Below, piece by piece: positions 9,493-18,205 of a stretch of DNA of 64,000 nt. Each line of letters opens with the position of its first letter. Within the stretch, counting starts at the first letter, position 1. The notes below the pieces were generated by a model. It searched no databases. It was not told the origin of the DNA and saw nothing but the letters and a program-made list of their open reading frames with translations. This DNA comes from CAVUOA01 sp963742955 (GTDB lineage Bacteria > Bacteroidota > Ignavibacteria > Tepidaquicellales > OLB5), in assembly GCA_963742955.1 (NCBI GenBank), contig CAVUOA010000008.1, positions 558,001 through 622,000 of the forward strand. The letters run 5' to 3'. A program made the position numbers and the translations under genes.

Positions 9493-10017
9493 TTATGCTG
9501 CTCCGCTTGCACCTGCCGGAGGCGGAGTAAACACCCGCGCAGAAAGCTCCTGGTCAATCATTAGCATGCCGTGACCTTCTCCGCCAATCATCTTCAGCTT
9601 TGAAAGTATCTTGGTTACGTTTGCTTCCTCTTCGACCTGTTCATCAACATACCATTTCAAAAAACTCATAACGGCATGGTCATTTTCTTTCACGGCAATA
9701 TCCATTAAATCGTTTATACTTTTGGTAATGAATTTTTCATGCTCAAGTGTCTGCTCAAATACATCGATAACCGATTTAAATTCAACCGGCGGCGCCCCGA
9801 TAGCCTTCAGCGCAACTTTCCCGCCTCTATCAATTATGAAATTATATATCTTCATCGCGTGCAGATGTTCTTCCTGTGTCTGCACTGTGAAAAAATTTGC
9901 AATCCCGTCCAAATCGATTGAACGCATATATGCTTCCATCGAAAGATAAATATACTCAGAATACAGTTCCCTGTTAATCTGCTCGTTTAGCGCATCCTGC
10001 ATTTTCGCTGATAACAT
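9493..10017 (-). CDS. ftnA: Non-heme ferritin
   Basis: This 174-residue protein is a four-helix ferritin: helix A holds RELYSEYIYLSMEAYM, helix B has EEHLHAMKIYNFI with the di-iron EExxH ligands, and a later helix has DEQVEEEANV. Ferritins oxidise Fe2+ and store it as a ferric mineral in a 24-subunit shell. The C-terminus has an unusual proline/alanine-rich tail (TPPPAGASGAA) beyond the normal fold. The gene is monocistronic, with a strong terminator 26 bases downstream. Confidence 0.95.
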   Translation of the reverse strand: MLSAKMQDALNEQINRELYSEYIYLSMEAYMRSIDLDGIANFFTVQTQEEHLHAMKIYNFIIDRGGKVALKAIGAPPVEFKSVIDVFEQTLEHEKFITKSINDLMDIAVKENDHAVMSFLKWYVDEQVEEEANVTKILSKLKMIGGEGHGMLMIDQELSARVFTPPPAGASGAA

Positions 10018-10164
10018 GTTAATATCCCTTCTAAATTTATGATTATTTGTAATTTAAACTCTAAAAACGGGTTATAATATTTAACGCTGTTTTATTGATT
10101 TTGGTTCAGTTGGAATACAAAGTTAAGGGATATTTTTGAAGGATGAAACAGAGAAAAAATGCCG

Positions 10165-10206
10165 TGTCATTGCAGCCACGAGTAATTGAGAGAAGCAATC
10201 TCATCA
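10165..10206. repeat. Degenerate half copy of the GTCATTGCGAG-type repeat
   Basis: The sequence GTGTCATTGC..CACGAG..GAGAAGCAATCTC resembles one arm of the 83-bp palindrome at 15301-15383 (TGTCATTGCGAG..GAAGCAATC). The second arm is absent. It lies between hslR and ferritin. Confidence 0.5.
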
Positions 10207-10207
10207 T

Positions 10208-10658
10208 TTACAGCTTAATTTTATCCATTAACCTGCGTTCTTTTTTGGTTGGTCTGCCGGCGCCTTTGTAACGCTGAATGTATGATGTAAATCGTTCCGT
10301 TTTTAATTTATCAAGCTCCTCCTGCGGTGTGAGGTCTTCGAGTATTCGGTTCTGAAGTGAATTTTTCCATCTTCAGCTTATCAAGCTCCTCCTGCGGCGT
10401 GAGGTCCTCGATGTATTGGGGCAGGACTTTTGCGGCTATGCGTTTTTCGATAAGATTTAACACTTTGTATGTTCTTGCAATATATCTTTGTGTTACTGTA
10501 AATACATCCCCAACCTTCACCTGGTGAGAAGGCTTAACGCTTTTACCCGCAAATTTTACTTTGCCTCCGTTACATGCTTCGGTGGCGAGCGAGCGCGTTT
10601 TGTATACACGCACAGCCCAGAGAAATTTATCTATACGGAGTGAAGTGGATTCAGTCAT
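10208..10658 (-). pseudogene. hslR: Hsp15-type S4-domain RNA-binding protein, disrupted by internal duplication
   Basis: The N-terminal 80 residues form an S4 RNA-binding domain (SLRIDKFLWAVRVYKTRS, GGKVKFAGK), as in Hsp15, which binds stalled 50S subunits carrying nascent chains. The open frame stops at 10311 after an aberrant tail. The expected family ending, GRPTKKERRLMDKIKL, is present just downstream in another frame and ends at 10208. Between them a segment encoding EDLTPQEELDKLK occurs twice, about 70 bp apart. Because 70 is not a multiple of three, the second copy throws the reading frame. The copies differ mostly at silent positions. Either a true duplication or a strain-chimeric join could explain this. 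Confidence 0.8.
10283..10420. repeat. Diverged tandem duplication inside hslR
   Basis: Two copies, about 10283-10351 and 10353-10420, share a central identical stretch including TCAAGCTCCTCCTGCGG and are roughly 80 percent identical overall by eye. Most differences are silent in the hslR frame. One copy also lacks a base relative to the other near GTATT. Confidence 0.8.
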
Positions 10659-10691
10659 TATATTTAATCCATTTTCTTAAAATACGTCCAC

Positions 10692-11366
10692 TCATACCAT
10701 ATACCGCCTAATCAAATAAAATCCATTTTCATCAATATTTTTAATACTGTACTGAAGAATTTTTCCAGCTGGAATTACATGGTAAGGAGAAGCCATTCCT
10801 ATTTCAATAGTTTTGTCTAATGAATCATTTAGACGAAATCAAAATATTTATATCCCACATAAGTTAACAAAAATATCATAAGGAATTTTGTTCTTTGCTA
10901 ATTTAAGAATACCATGCCACTCTTATTTGTTTCACAACCAAGTAATAATTTTTAGTTTTAATATATCGCTCCTCAAAGCTTAGTATTGATACTCCAGTCT
11001 TTTACCATAAACTTTAAATTCATACTATCACCTGAGGATTGTCTGCTATCTAAAATTTTAATTCTTGATGAATCTGGCAATGACTTTTGTTATTAAAACT
11101 CAATGTCAATACATTTGAAGATATTTTATATATACCGTTGCCAATATCATTTTAATGTCATCATATAATTATATTCAAAAAGACTATCATTTATAAATGA
11201 TATTTTCTCGCCATATTCAAAATAATATGACTTCTTTATGGGTAATTGGGTCAATCTTAAATCCTAAAAATGACTGGTACTTACCCTTCTCTATTTTTTG
11301 AGAAATAACAGGATTTATTAAAAAAGCTGAAATTAAAAAAAACAATATTGTCTTAAAATATCTCAT
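10692..11366 (-). pseudogene. Decayed or error-ridden exported protein of unknown function
   Basis: From ATG at 11366 a signal peptide is readable (MRYFKTILFFLISAFLINP, then VISQ), followed by coherent but frame-hopping protein segments down to a TGA at 10692-10694. Pieces such as YGEKISFINDSLFEYNYMM, KLAKNKIPYDIFVNLC and EIGMASPYHVIPAGKI occur in successive frames. At least five single-base shifts are needed, several fixed by removing one base from T4 or A4 runs near 11210 and 11145. The lack of other damage between shifts points to very recent decay or sequencing error. I do not recognise the family. It fills what would otherwise be an 800-base gap. Confidence 0.6.
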
Positions 11367-11399
11367 ACCATAATTTACTCAACATTTCCTGATTTTTAA

Positions 11400-11428
11400 A
11401 CACAAAAGGGCGGACAACGGGTCCGCCC
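11400..11428 (-). terminator. Hairpin terminator after dienelactone hydrolase
   Basis: GGGCGGAC (11408-11415) pairs with GTCCGCCC (11421-11428) around a 5-base loop. On the minus strand the stem is followed by TTTTGTGTTT, so it can end transcription 42 bases past the hydrolase stop. The GGGCGGAC..GTCCGCCCCTAC form is a common dispersed hairpin in such genomes. Confidence 0.65.
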
Positions 11429-11469
11429 CTACAGGAAATTTCAAACAATTTAGCTGTTACATTTCAGTT

Positions 11470-12331
11470 TTATAGCTTTTCTTTTAAGAACTTCAATGTT
11501 CTGTCCATAGCATCTTTTGTTGCATCAGGGTCATGGTTCGGATTTGAAGGATTTGCAAATGCATGAACAGCATCATATTCTTTTATATCAGAGGAAATTC
11601 CCAAATCTTTCAGGTTCTTTTCAAAATCAGCTACAATGGCGGGAGTAATATAAGTATCCTTATTTCCGAAATTACCAAGCACAGGCGCTTTTAACATCTG
11701 CAAGACGCGTCATATCCTTTTCCGGCATGCCGTAATACATTACACATGCTTTGCATTTATCACCGAGTGTAATTGCCGCCTGCAATGACCATCCTCCGCC
11801 GAAACACCAGCCAATTGTACCGAACACGGCATCTTTGCCTGCGTAATCGATTGCGCCATTAATAATGTTAAATATCCTGTCTGATTTAGCATCCTGTACA
11901 TATTTTGATGCCTCTTCCTGTGTAGTTGCAACCTTGCCGTCATATAAATCAAGCGCAAGCACCGTAACATCGCCAAGCTGTGATGCAAGCTCATCAGCCT
12001 GCTGTTTTATGTAATCGTTCAAGCCCCACCATTCCTGGAACACAAGCAGGTATTTATTGCCTGCGTTATCAGGCTTGACTTCATAAGCGCTTCCGGTCTT
12101 GCCGTCAGCCGTGCTGAATGTTATCATTTTGCCTTTTGCATTAGTAAGTGTAAACGGCAGCGGCGCATCATGCAGTGAGACGAATTTTATATCACCGCCG
12201 AAGGAAGCAAATTCATCTGTGGCTGTCATTACAGCACAATTCTCATCATCGCCGCAGCATGATTTGGTTTGCGATAAAACCAATCCGGATGTAATAAAAA
12301 TCATAATAAATGAAAAAATTAAGGTTTTCAT
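11470..12331 (-). CDS. Exported dienelactone hydrolase family protein, one frameshift
   Basis: A signal peptide (MKTLIFSFIMIFITSGLVLS) precedes an alpha/beta hydrolase of the dienelactone hydrolase family. The nucleophile is in IGWCFGGGW, the aspartate in FGNKDTYITP and the histidine in AVHAFANP, so the Cys-Asp-His triad is complete. The N-terminal part reads 12331 to about 11690 and the C-terminal part about 11700 to 11470. They join if one T is removed from the T4 run at 11689-11692. Near the N-terminus is a cysteine pair (KSCCGDDENC). The substrate is unknown; periplasmic ester hydrolysis is the safe inference. Confidence 0.85.
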
Positions 12332-12406
12332 AAGAGTTAAATTAAAAATTTTAAGGGATTTACAATGTTAAACCGAAAAACGGTAGGATATGGTTTCATA
12401 TAAAAG

Positions 12407-12425
12407 CGAGGGCATAAAGCCCTCG
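12407..12425. repeat. Small hairpin with CTCGACTAC tail
   Basis: CGAGGGC (12407-12413) pairs with GCCCTCG (12419-12425) around an ATAAA loop and is followed by ACTAC. A hairpin with the same tail lies at 25611-25629. It sits downstream of the DinB-like gene on the minus strand. Confidence 0.6.
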
Positions 12426-12468
12426 ACTACACGAAACAATCCGCACTCAATGCACTCTACACACTCCA

Positions 12469-12961
12469 TTACCATGTCATTCCGCCGGATGGCGGCGGCC
12501 ATGCGCCGAATAAATGGCGCAGCATTACAACCTGTCCCAAATGATATGAATTGTGCGATGCAAGTGAGTGCAGTACGTCATAAACATCAAAATTCTTTCC
12601 CTCAATTATTCTTGAATCCTCATCAATGCTTTTAATAAACTCCTTTGCCTGTTCAATTCCGCTTAGGAATTTATCAATACTCTGTTTTAATTCCTCTTCA
12701 CTTGCCGGCGCTTCGTTAGCTAACCATCCGTCTGATGCATGCTCCGGCTTGGCATAATCGGTTTTATAAACGTCCTTAAGAAAAATATCCTGCCAGTAAT
12801 TCATATGTTCAATCAATTGATAAATAGTATGCGGGAATCCCTCCGCTTTTCGCGAGGCAATCTCAAGCGTTAATGCTTCGACTGCACGTGAAGGCAAAAC
12901 ATGCGCATAGATTCCGTCAAGTGAATGGTGAAGGGCAAGTCATGTTTAATTCTTCACTCAT
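12469..12961 (-). CDS. DinB-like (DUF664/DUF1572-type) four-helix protein, one frameshift near the start
   Basis: The intact part (12469-12897) has the DinB-fold pattern: an HMNYWQDIFLKD helix and a C-terminal SLASHNSYHLGQVVMLRHLFG, in which histidines from both helices bind a divalent metal. The natural start is probably the ATG at 12961 (MSEELN), but a frameshift near 12935-12945 separates it from the helix ALHHSLDGIYAH, which supplies the first metal-binding histidine. DinB-fold proteins include thiol-dependent transferases and hydrolases; no specific reaction can be assigned. It is one of three such genes within 5 kb. Confidence 0.75.
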
Positions 12962-12981
12962 ATTAAAATTGATAATTTATT

Positions 12982-13721
12982 TTAATCGTTGAATTCTTTT
13001 CCGAGATATCGAGGTTTAATTGTTTCATATTTAACTTTTCCGAAACTTCCCGTTAACCTGTATGCTTTTGCCTCTTGTCTTGAGCTGACAACCTTAAATA
13101 ATTTTGTATCCAATAAAATGCAACGCGCACCCGTCATCAACACCAAAGCCGCCGGGGAGCTCTTTATTATCAATCATTTTGCTGTAGATTTCTTTCAAAC
13201 CCTTTGCTGATGAAAAATGCGGGCAGAAGCTTCCTTTAAGCAGACCAAGGCACTCAAGCCGGACAAATACATCATCATGGGGATTTGTAAACCCGTCTTT
13301 AAACCAGCAAATCGCTCCCGCGCTCATTCCTGAAAGAATAATGCCCTGCTCCCATGCTTTGATTAACATTTCATCAGCTTTTTTTTCTTTTAAAACATTC
13401 ATCAGAAATTTTGTGCTTCCTCCGCCAACAAAAATAATATCCTGCGATAGTATAATTGATTCTATTTCAGCAAAAGATAAATCGGTTTTTGTTAAAGCAA
13501 GATGATTTGGTTCACAATCAAGCCTTGTATAAGAATTATAAAACTTGCTGATGTATTCTTCGTTATCTCCGCCGGCAGTTGGAAGGAACAAAATCTTTGG
13601 GCTGGATTTACCGGATGCATTTCAAAATGTATACATCCAGCAAAGGATTATCAGGCTCATCGGAAAAGCCCCCGCCGCCGAGCGCAATTATCTGGCGAAT
13701 CTTACTCTTTGTAATTGACAA
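12982..13721 (-). pseudogene. pepE: Peptidase E (S51 dipeptidase-like), two frameshifts
   Basis: Pieces in three frames make one S51 peptidase of about 240 residues. The N-terminal part has IRQIIALGGGGFSDEPDN, then FLPTAGGDNEEYI, the nucleophile elbow GMSAGAICWF, and GFGVDDGCALHFI; the C-terminal part ends KPRYLGKEFND. Peptidase E cleaves dipeptides with an N-terminal aspartate, but nearer relatives of this form are general cyanophycinase-like hydrolases. The frames join by removing one base from an A-run (minus strand) at 13620-13622 and one from the run at 13096-13098. No ATG is found; TTG at 13721 is the likeliest start. Confidence 0.78.
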
Positions 13722-13771
13722 AAATACTATTTATTTATATATTAATTTAACTTTATTAGTATAAATCAGTT

Positions 13772-13830
13772 TGTCACCCTGAACTGGTTTCAGGGTCTAA
13801 TTTAGATGCTGAAACAAGTTCAGCATGACA
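13772..13830. repeat. Paired palindromic (BIME-like) intergenic repeat
   Basis: Two hairpins stand side by side: ACCCTGAA/TTCAGGGT (13776-13783 and 13789-13796) and ATGCTGAA/TTCAGCAT (13806-13813 and 13819-13826). The pair is framed by inverted TGTCA and TGACA. This is the GTCACCCTGAA..TTCAGGGTCT type common between genes of many bacteria. The rest of the 13740-13914 gap shows nothing else. Confidence 0.75.
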
Positions 13831-13914
13831 TAATTGAGATTCAATTTACATGTAAATCCAAATTTATTCTTATTTTTCATTATTATCAAATAATCTTTTA
13901 ATTAATTACAAATA

Positions 13915-14415
13915 ATGGACTTAAAACAAATTTTACTCGAACAAATGCACGCCTGCCATGACCAGGCGGGATGGTTTGTAACTCCCATTGGCTCGCTTAA
14001 AGGCTTAACCGCCCAGCAGGCATCATGGAAAGACGGCAGCACAAACAACTCAATATGGCAGATTGTTAATCATCTCATTTTCTGGAATGGTTCATACCTT
14101 AACCGGTTTAAAGGCATTCAAAATCCAAAATTCGAGGGTGATAACGATTCAACTTTCGACGGCGAAAAAACCAGCGGAACCGATGACCAATGGCAGGAAA
14201 CAGTAAGCAGGCTGAACTCGGTTCTATCCGAATGGGAAAGCGCGCTTGATACTGCTCCTGATGAAAAGCTTCATGAACCCGTCAGGGAAAACCAAAGCGA
14301 TACATGGGCTTCATACATTGCAATAATAAATGCGCACACTGCATATCATACGGGACAAATTGTAACACTCCGCAAACAGCAGGGCTCGTGGAAACCTGAA
14401 CTTGGTGTGAATTAG
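13915..14415 (+). CDS. DinB family protein
   Basis: The 166-residue protein has the DinB arrangement: an early helix ILLEQMHACHDQ, the central WQIVNHLIFWNGSYLNRFKG with a conserved histidine, and a C-terminal NAHTAYHTGQIVTLRKQQGSW, where YHxGQ supplies metal ligands. This is the best preserved of the three DinB-fold genes. The family includes mycothiol- and bacillithiol-dependent transferases, but the substrate is unknown. It starts after an A-rich leader (ATTACAAATAATG) and converges on the RidA gene, with only 14 bases between stops. Confidence 0.85.
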   Translation: MDLKQILLEQMHACHDQAGWFVTPIGSLKGLTAQQASWKDGSTNNSIWQIVNHLIFWNGSYLNRFKGIQNPKFEGDNDSTFDGEKTSGTDDQWQETVSRLNSVLSEWESALDTAPDEKLHEPVRENQSDTWASYIAIINAHTAYHTGQIVTLRKQQGSWKPELGVN

Positions 14416-14429
14416 CCGGTTGAACCGTT

Positions 14430-14840
14430 CTAAACTTCAGCAATACATTTAAGCTCAATTGCTATCGGTGTAGGCAGTGATTTTATTTCAATAGTCGTTC
14501 TGCACGGCTGGTTGTCCTTAAAATATTCCGCCCAGAGCTTATTGTAAACAGGGAAATCATCTTTCATATTGGTGAGAAATACCGTTACATCTATTAACTT
14601 ATCCCAGCCGGAGCCTGCTTCTTCCAGTATCCACTTTACATTTTGGAAAACAGAGCAGCACTGGGTTTCAATATCGTAAGAAACAATATTCCCCTTTTCG
14701 TCAAGTTCAACACCGGGGATTTTCTTTGAGCCGCGCTCACGGGGTCCCACGCCGGATAAAAACAGCAGGTTTCCCGCACGTTTTGCGTGAGGATAGAGCC
14801 CAACAGGTTCGGGGGCTTTGTTTGAATTAATTGAGTCCAT
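14430..14840 (-). CDS. RidA family deaminase, likely 2-aminomuconate deaminase type
   Basis: This 136-residue protein is a RidA/YjgF trimer subunit. The conserved arginine that binds the carboxylate is in CRTTIEIKSLP, and the C-terminal IAIELKCIA strand is present. The opening APEPVGLYPHAKRAGNLLFLSG followed by GVGPRERGSKKIPG is longer than in housekeeping RidA and matches the members annotated as 2-aminomuconate deaminase in tryptophan breakdown. That fits the tryptophan 2,3-dioxygenase and muconate-semialdehyde-type dehydrogenase encoded 4-7 kb away, though they are not in one operon. The specific substrate is an inference. Confidence 0.82.
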   Translation of the reverse strand: MDSINSNKAPEPVGLYPHAKRAGNLLFLSGVGPRERGSKKIPGVELDEKGNIVSYDIETQCCSVFQNVKWILEEAGSGWDKLIDVTVFLTNMKDDFPVYNKLWAEYFKDNQPCRTTIEIKSLPTPIAIELKCIAEV

Positions 14841-14930
14841 TAAATGTTATTATTTATATTAAAATTATTGTTTAATTATTGTAAAAACAAGTTAAGGTTT
14901 TTATATTGTATCAAATAAAAATTTACCCCC

Positions 14931-15296
14931 ATGTCCCAAAACTATAATATAAACCTAAACGTTAAATACAATCACCTCGATTTAATCGATGTGAACGAAA
15001 TTGTAAAAGCCAACAAAGAGAAATGGTTTAACCAATCACTTACGCGTGTTAATGACAGCGTTGTAAGAATAGGAATTATCGAAGGCGAGTTCCACTGGCA
15101 TAAACATGATAACGATGATGAGTTTTTCTTCGTGCTCGAAGGCACGCTTTATATCGACCTTGAAGGCAGAACAGTTGAAGTAAATCCCGGCCAGGGAATA
15201 ACTGTTTCACGAGGTGTGGTGCACCGCACCCGCGCGCCGAAACGAGTTGTTATGCTGATGGTTGAAACTGCAGAGATTGTGCCTACGGGAGATTAG
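14931..15296 (+). CDS. Small cupin-domain protein
   Basis: The 121-residue single-domain cupin carries motif 1 in FHWHKHDNDDEFFFVLEG (metal-binding histidines and glutamate) and motif 2 in GITVSRGVVHRTRAPK. Single cupins of this sort may be isomerases, dioxygenases or binding proteins, and no reaction can be assigned. It is too short and lacks the features of 3-hydroxyanthranilate dioxygenase. It is divergently transcribed from the RidA gene with 90 bases between starts. Confidence 0.83.
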   Translation: MSQNYNINLNVKYNHLDLIDVNEIVKANKEKWFNQSLTRVNDSVVRIGIIEGEFHWHKHDNDDEFFFVLEGTLYIDLEGRTVEVNPGQGITVSRGVVHRTRAPKRVVMLMVETAEIVPTGD

Positions 15297-15300
15297 ATGA

Positions 15301-15383
15301 TGTCATTGCGAGCGAAGCGAAGCAATCCCTAAATCCTTAAAAAAGTCTGAGATTGCTTCGTCACTGCGTTCCTCGCAATGACA
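15301..15383. repeat. 83-bp palindromic intergenic repeat (GTCATTGCGAG type)
   Basis: The outer arms TGTCATTGCGAG (15301-15312) and CTCGCAATGACA (15372-15383) are a perfect inverted repeat. Inner arms CGAAGCAATC and GATTGCTTCG pair as well. This is a well-known dispersed element type; it fills the gap between the cupin gene and the convergent zinc-ribbon gene. A degenerate half copy lies at 10165-10206. Confidence 0.8.
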
Positions 15384-15390
15384 TAAACGC

Positions 15391-17070
15391 TTACTTAAAC
15401 TCCTCATCATTAGCCACCTTCTTCTTATGTTTGGCGGCAAGCTCATCATCGTCTTTTTTGCTTTGTTCGCTGATGTAAATCATATTCATTGCCGGAATCA
15501 AACACACGCATCCTGTTATCATACTTAAGGCAGTAAATACGGCTTGCATCGGGAGTAATGGCAAGTTTTTCAACTTCATATAAATTTCCGCCTTCACTGA
15601 TATCTTTCAGAATCGTTTCCCACTTCATAGTGTTTTGGTTAAGCCTGACAAGATAACATTTGTCATTTAGAGTACCCAGCACATAAACAAAACCGTTTTT
15701 ATCAATGCACGGACGGGATTCCTTTTCTGCAACCGGCACAACGCTGTTCCAGATTTTATTCTCCGTTCCTGTCATATTTTGCAACGCTTGCGTCATCGCT
15801 TGATGTAGCTTCCATAAAATATATATAGCCGTCCCAGCCGAGCGTTACATAAGAATATTCCGTATCCATTTTTTCAGGTCTGTTCTTCATTTTATCGACG
15901 TCAGGAGGGTACTCATTGTCTTCGGGATTAACCGATTCACCGCCGAACAATCTTTTGAAGAATCCCCTTTTCTCCGGCGGGTCTGCCGAGCCTCCCCATG
16001 CTGCAATTCTTTCTCCATCAGCCGTATAGCGTAGTATTAAATTGTTCTTCATCATAACCATAGTTCCGTCAGTATCAATAGTAAATGAATTAGCTCCCTT
16101 CATATCAAACGGCAGCGGTTCTGCCTGGTTAGGCTCTTTACCGTCTATTTTGCCCAGTGATGAACCATCCTTCGCAGAATAAATAAAAAGCGAATGTTTA
16201 TCAGGGTCCCACATATAAATCTTGCCGCTAGAAAGAGCCAGCTGCGTATGGTCCTCGCTGAATTCAAGACCGGGGACTTTCCACCTGCTTTTATAATCGG
16301 CGACCCATGGACCAAAGCAGGAAATGGTCATCCTCATCAGCGGTTGCCATATAAAGATTACCGGCATCATCGGAGATAACATCAGATAAATCGTACCATT
16401 CAATCGGTTTTTCGGGAACAGCTTTTTCATCGAGCACCAAATACCAGCGCTCAACCACTTTTACCGGGTGCATTCTGAGCCACAGGTCATCGGGAAGGTA
16501 AATATCCGAATTGCAGAAAGTACACGTAACTACTCGTTTTGGAACCGTCGATTTTTAAATTTCCGCCGCAGGACGGGACAAGTGAACATAATTGGTTTAA
16601 CAGCCTCAGGTGTCTTCATTGTGCCTTTGCCGGCTGAGAAGCATTTCTTTATCCTCACCTATAATATATTCAATATCCGAAAAATCGCTTTTCAGATTAT
16701 CCGGCAGTGTTCTAACTTCAATCTCGTTTTTGCATTTTGAACAGACCGCCTTTCCTGCCTGGGCGTACTGTTCAAACATCTGCTCCTGCAGCGGTGTTTT
16801 GCATTTTGGGCATCTTGGGTTCTGCCTGCCGTACATTGTATGGAATGTGTATTCACCCGTCATAACTGTCTGGTTCTGTCCTTCGCCTTCGTTTAAATCC
16901 TGGTATTCGCCCAATGCCGATTCAAGTATTGATTTTTTCCAGAATCCGTAGGGGAATTCATTTGTTTTCTGGCATGCTGGGCACAGCACTTCATTGGTAA
17001 AAGCGTTAAGCTCAAGCGAGTTTCCGCAATGCTTGCACGTTGTTTTAATTTCTAAGCAGATTGAAATCAA
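15391..17070 (-). pseudogene. Multi zinc-ribbon plus NHL-type beta-propeller protein, about four frameshifts
   Basis: Frames in succession give one protein of about 555 residues. The N-terminal third contains paired-cysteine zinc ribbons (CKHCG, CPAC, CPKC, CSKC, then CPSCG and CTFC). The rest is a repeated propeller: DVISDDAGNLYMATAD, LGWDGYIYFME, CIDKNGFVYVLGT and so on. The tail is lysine- and aspartate-rich (KKDDDELAAKHKKK). TTG at 17070 is chosen as start because a perfect AGGAGG lies ten bases upstream. Shifts occur near 16640, 16310, 15770 and 15480. The combination suggests a scaffold or sensor, but no function can be assigned. It has no signal peptide. Confidence 0.7.
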
Positions 17071-17080
17071 GGTTATATAT

Positions 17081-17086
17081 CCTCCT
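17081..17086 (-). promoter_or_regulatory. Shine-Dalgarno site fixing a TTG start
   Basis: AGGAGG on the minus strand lies ten bases before TTG at 17070-17068. No ATG occurs in this frame nearby, so the site decides the start of the zinc-ribbon/propeller gene. Such strong sites are uncommon in this window. Confidence 0.7.
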
Positions 17087-17272
17087 GAAACATTTAATAA
17101 TCAGCAAAGTTAAGACTTAAATATCGTAATAACAATAAGCAGGATGCCTTAAAGCCAGTTACAAATAATAATATCGTAAATTAAAACTGAAAAATTAATC
17201 AATTGACAATTTCACTATACAAATATATATTTATTTCAAATGTAATAATTAATAAATTTACCAAAATAAATT

Positions 17273-17776
17273 ATGTCAATCAAAGAACCATTCATTGCCG
17301 AGCTTCAGAGCGAGGGCAAAGTAACAAGAAAGCTGCTGGAGCGCGTCCCTTTAAACAACCCCGCCTGGAAACCTCACGAAAAATCAATGGCGCTGGGAAG
17401 ATTAGCAACACACGTTGCAGAACTGCCCGGTTGGGTAACTATGACTCTGACAACAGAAGAGCTCGATTTCGCAAAATCAGAATACAAACCTCTTGTATTA
17501 AAATCTGCTGAAGAGCTCACCGCTCTGCATGATAAAAACATTGGCGCTGCGGTTGAAACTCTGAACAAACAATCTGACGAAGACTTCATGAAAAGCTGGA
17601 GCATGAGAAACGGGGAGACTATATTTTTTACTATGCCTAAAATACAGGTTTTAAGAGGCGCTGTTTATAACCATATCATCCACCACCGCGCTCAGCTGGG
17701 AGTTTATTTAAGGCTGCTCGATGTGCCCCTGCCGCAGATGTACGGACCGACTGCCGATGAGCCAATGAATTTCTAA
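17273..17776 (+). CDS. DinB family protein
   Basis: The 167-residue protein has the DinB-type helices, with the first histidine in ALGRLATHVAELPGW and the HHRAQLGVYLRLL pair near residue 145, followed by the common ending PLPQMYGPTADEP. In related Bacteroidota and Acidobacteria proteins this ending is well conserved. Metal-dependent thiol transferase or hydrolase activity is possible but unproven. The start follows the leader CCAAAATAAATTATG without a Shine-Dalgarno site. A hairpin terminator starts 28 bases after the stop. Confidence 0.87.
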   Translation: MSIKEPFIAELQSEGKVTRKLLERVPLNNPAWKPHEKSMALGRLATHVAELPGWVTMTLTTEELDFAKSEYKPLVLKSAEELTALHDKNIGAAVETLNKQSDEDFMKSWSMRNGETIFFTMPKIQVLRGAVYNHIIHHRAQLGVYLRLLDVPLPQMYGPTADEPMNF

Positions 17777-17790
17777 ACGGGTAATTTAGT

Positions 17791-18204
17791 TCAGGAAAGC
17801 ATTAAGCCGGAGATTAAATCGAAATCCGGCTTTTTTATTTCAAGTATACCGAACCTGAAAGGATAACCCCAGTGCTTTTTATCGGTGATAAACGAAAGCT
17901 TACCGATTAACGGAAGGATTGAAACTTCTTTGCATTTTTTATAATCTATATCTCTGCGGTTAGGCACAAAATCTTTTGACATTTCAACAGTATAAATCCT
18001 GTCATCTTTCACAACGCCGATTGCGGTAAAGCTCTGGCATTTTTCCTCTCCCCTGAGACTCATTTTAGGTGAATAATAAATAAGCCAGTCACCCTGTTTC
18101 ATTTTCTTAAGCGGAGCAGATTTCCCGTGACCTGCCTGAGCGAATCCGCCTTCAACACCTTTTGTTACATGGTCTTTTGATACGACCGCAATCCAGTATT
18201 TCAT
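17791..18204 (-). CDS. EVE domain protein (UPF0310)
   Basis: This 137-residue protein is a single EVE domain, a PUA-like fold that reads modified bases or RNA. It begins KYWIAVVSKDHV and contains KKMKQGDWLIYYSPKM, the conserved core of the UPF0310 group. Its start lies one base after the aldehyde dehydrogenase stop, so it is the last gene of the tryptophan-breakdown operon by position, although its role there is unclear. The ligand is not known. Confidence 0.88.
   Translation of the reverse strand: MKYWIAVVSKDHVTKGVEGGFAQAGHGKSAPLKKMKQGDWLIYYSPKMSLRGEEKCQSFTAIGVVKDDRIYTVEMSKDFVPNRRDIDYKKCKEVSILPLIGKLSFITDKKHWGYPFRFGILEIKKPDFDLISGLMLS
17804..17836 (+). terminator. Rho-independent terminator of the DinB gene, inside the 3' end of the EVE gene
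   Basis: AAGCCGGA (17804-17811) pairs with TCCGGCTT (17825-17832) and the run of T ends at 17836. It serves the plus-strand DinB gene. The hairpin lies within the last codons of the convergent EVE-domain gene. Confidence 0.75.
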
Positions 18205-18205
18205 T

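Noticed and set aside
14931..15296. Cupin as 3-hydroxyanthranilate 3,4-dioxygenase
   Set aside because: It is too short and lacks the C-terminal part and rubredoxin-like site of that enzyme; only generic cupin motifs are visible.
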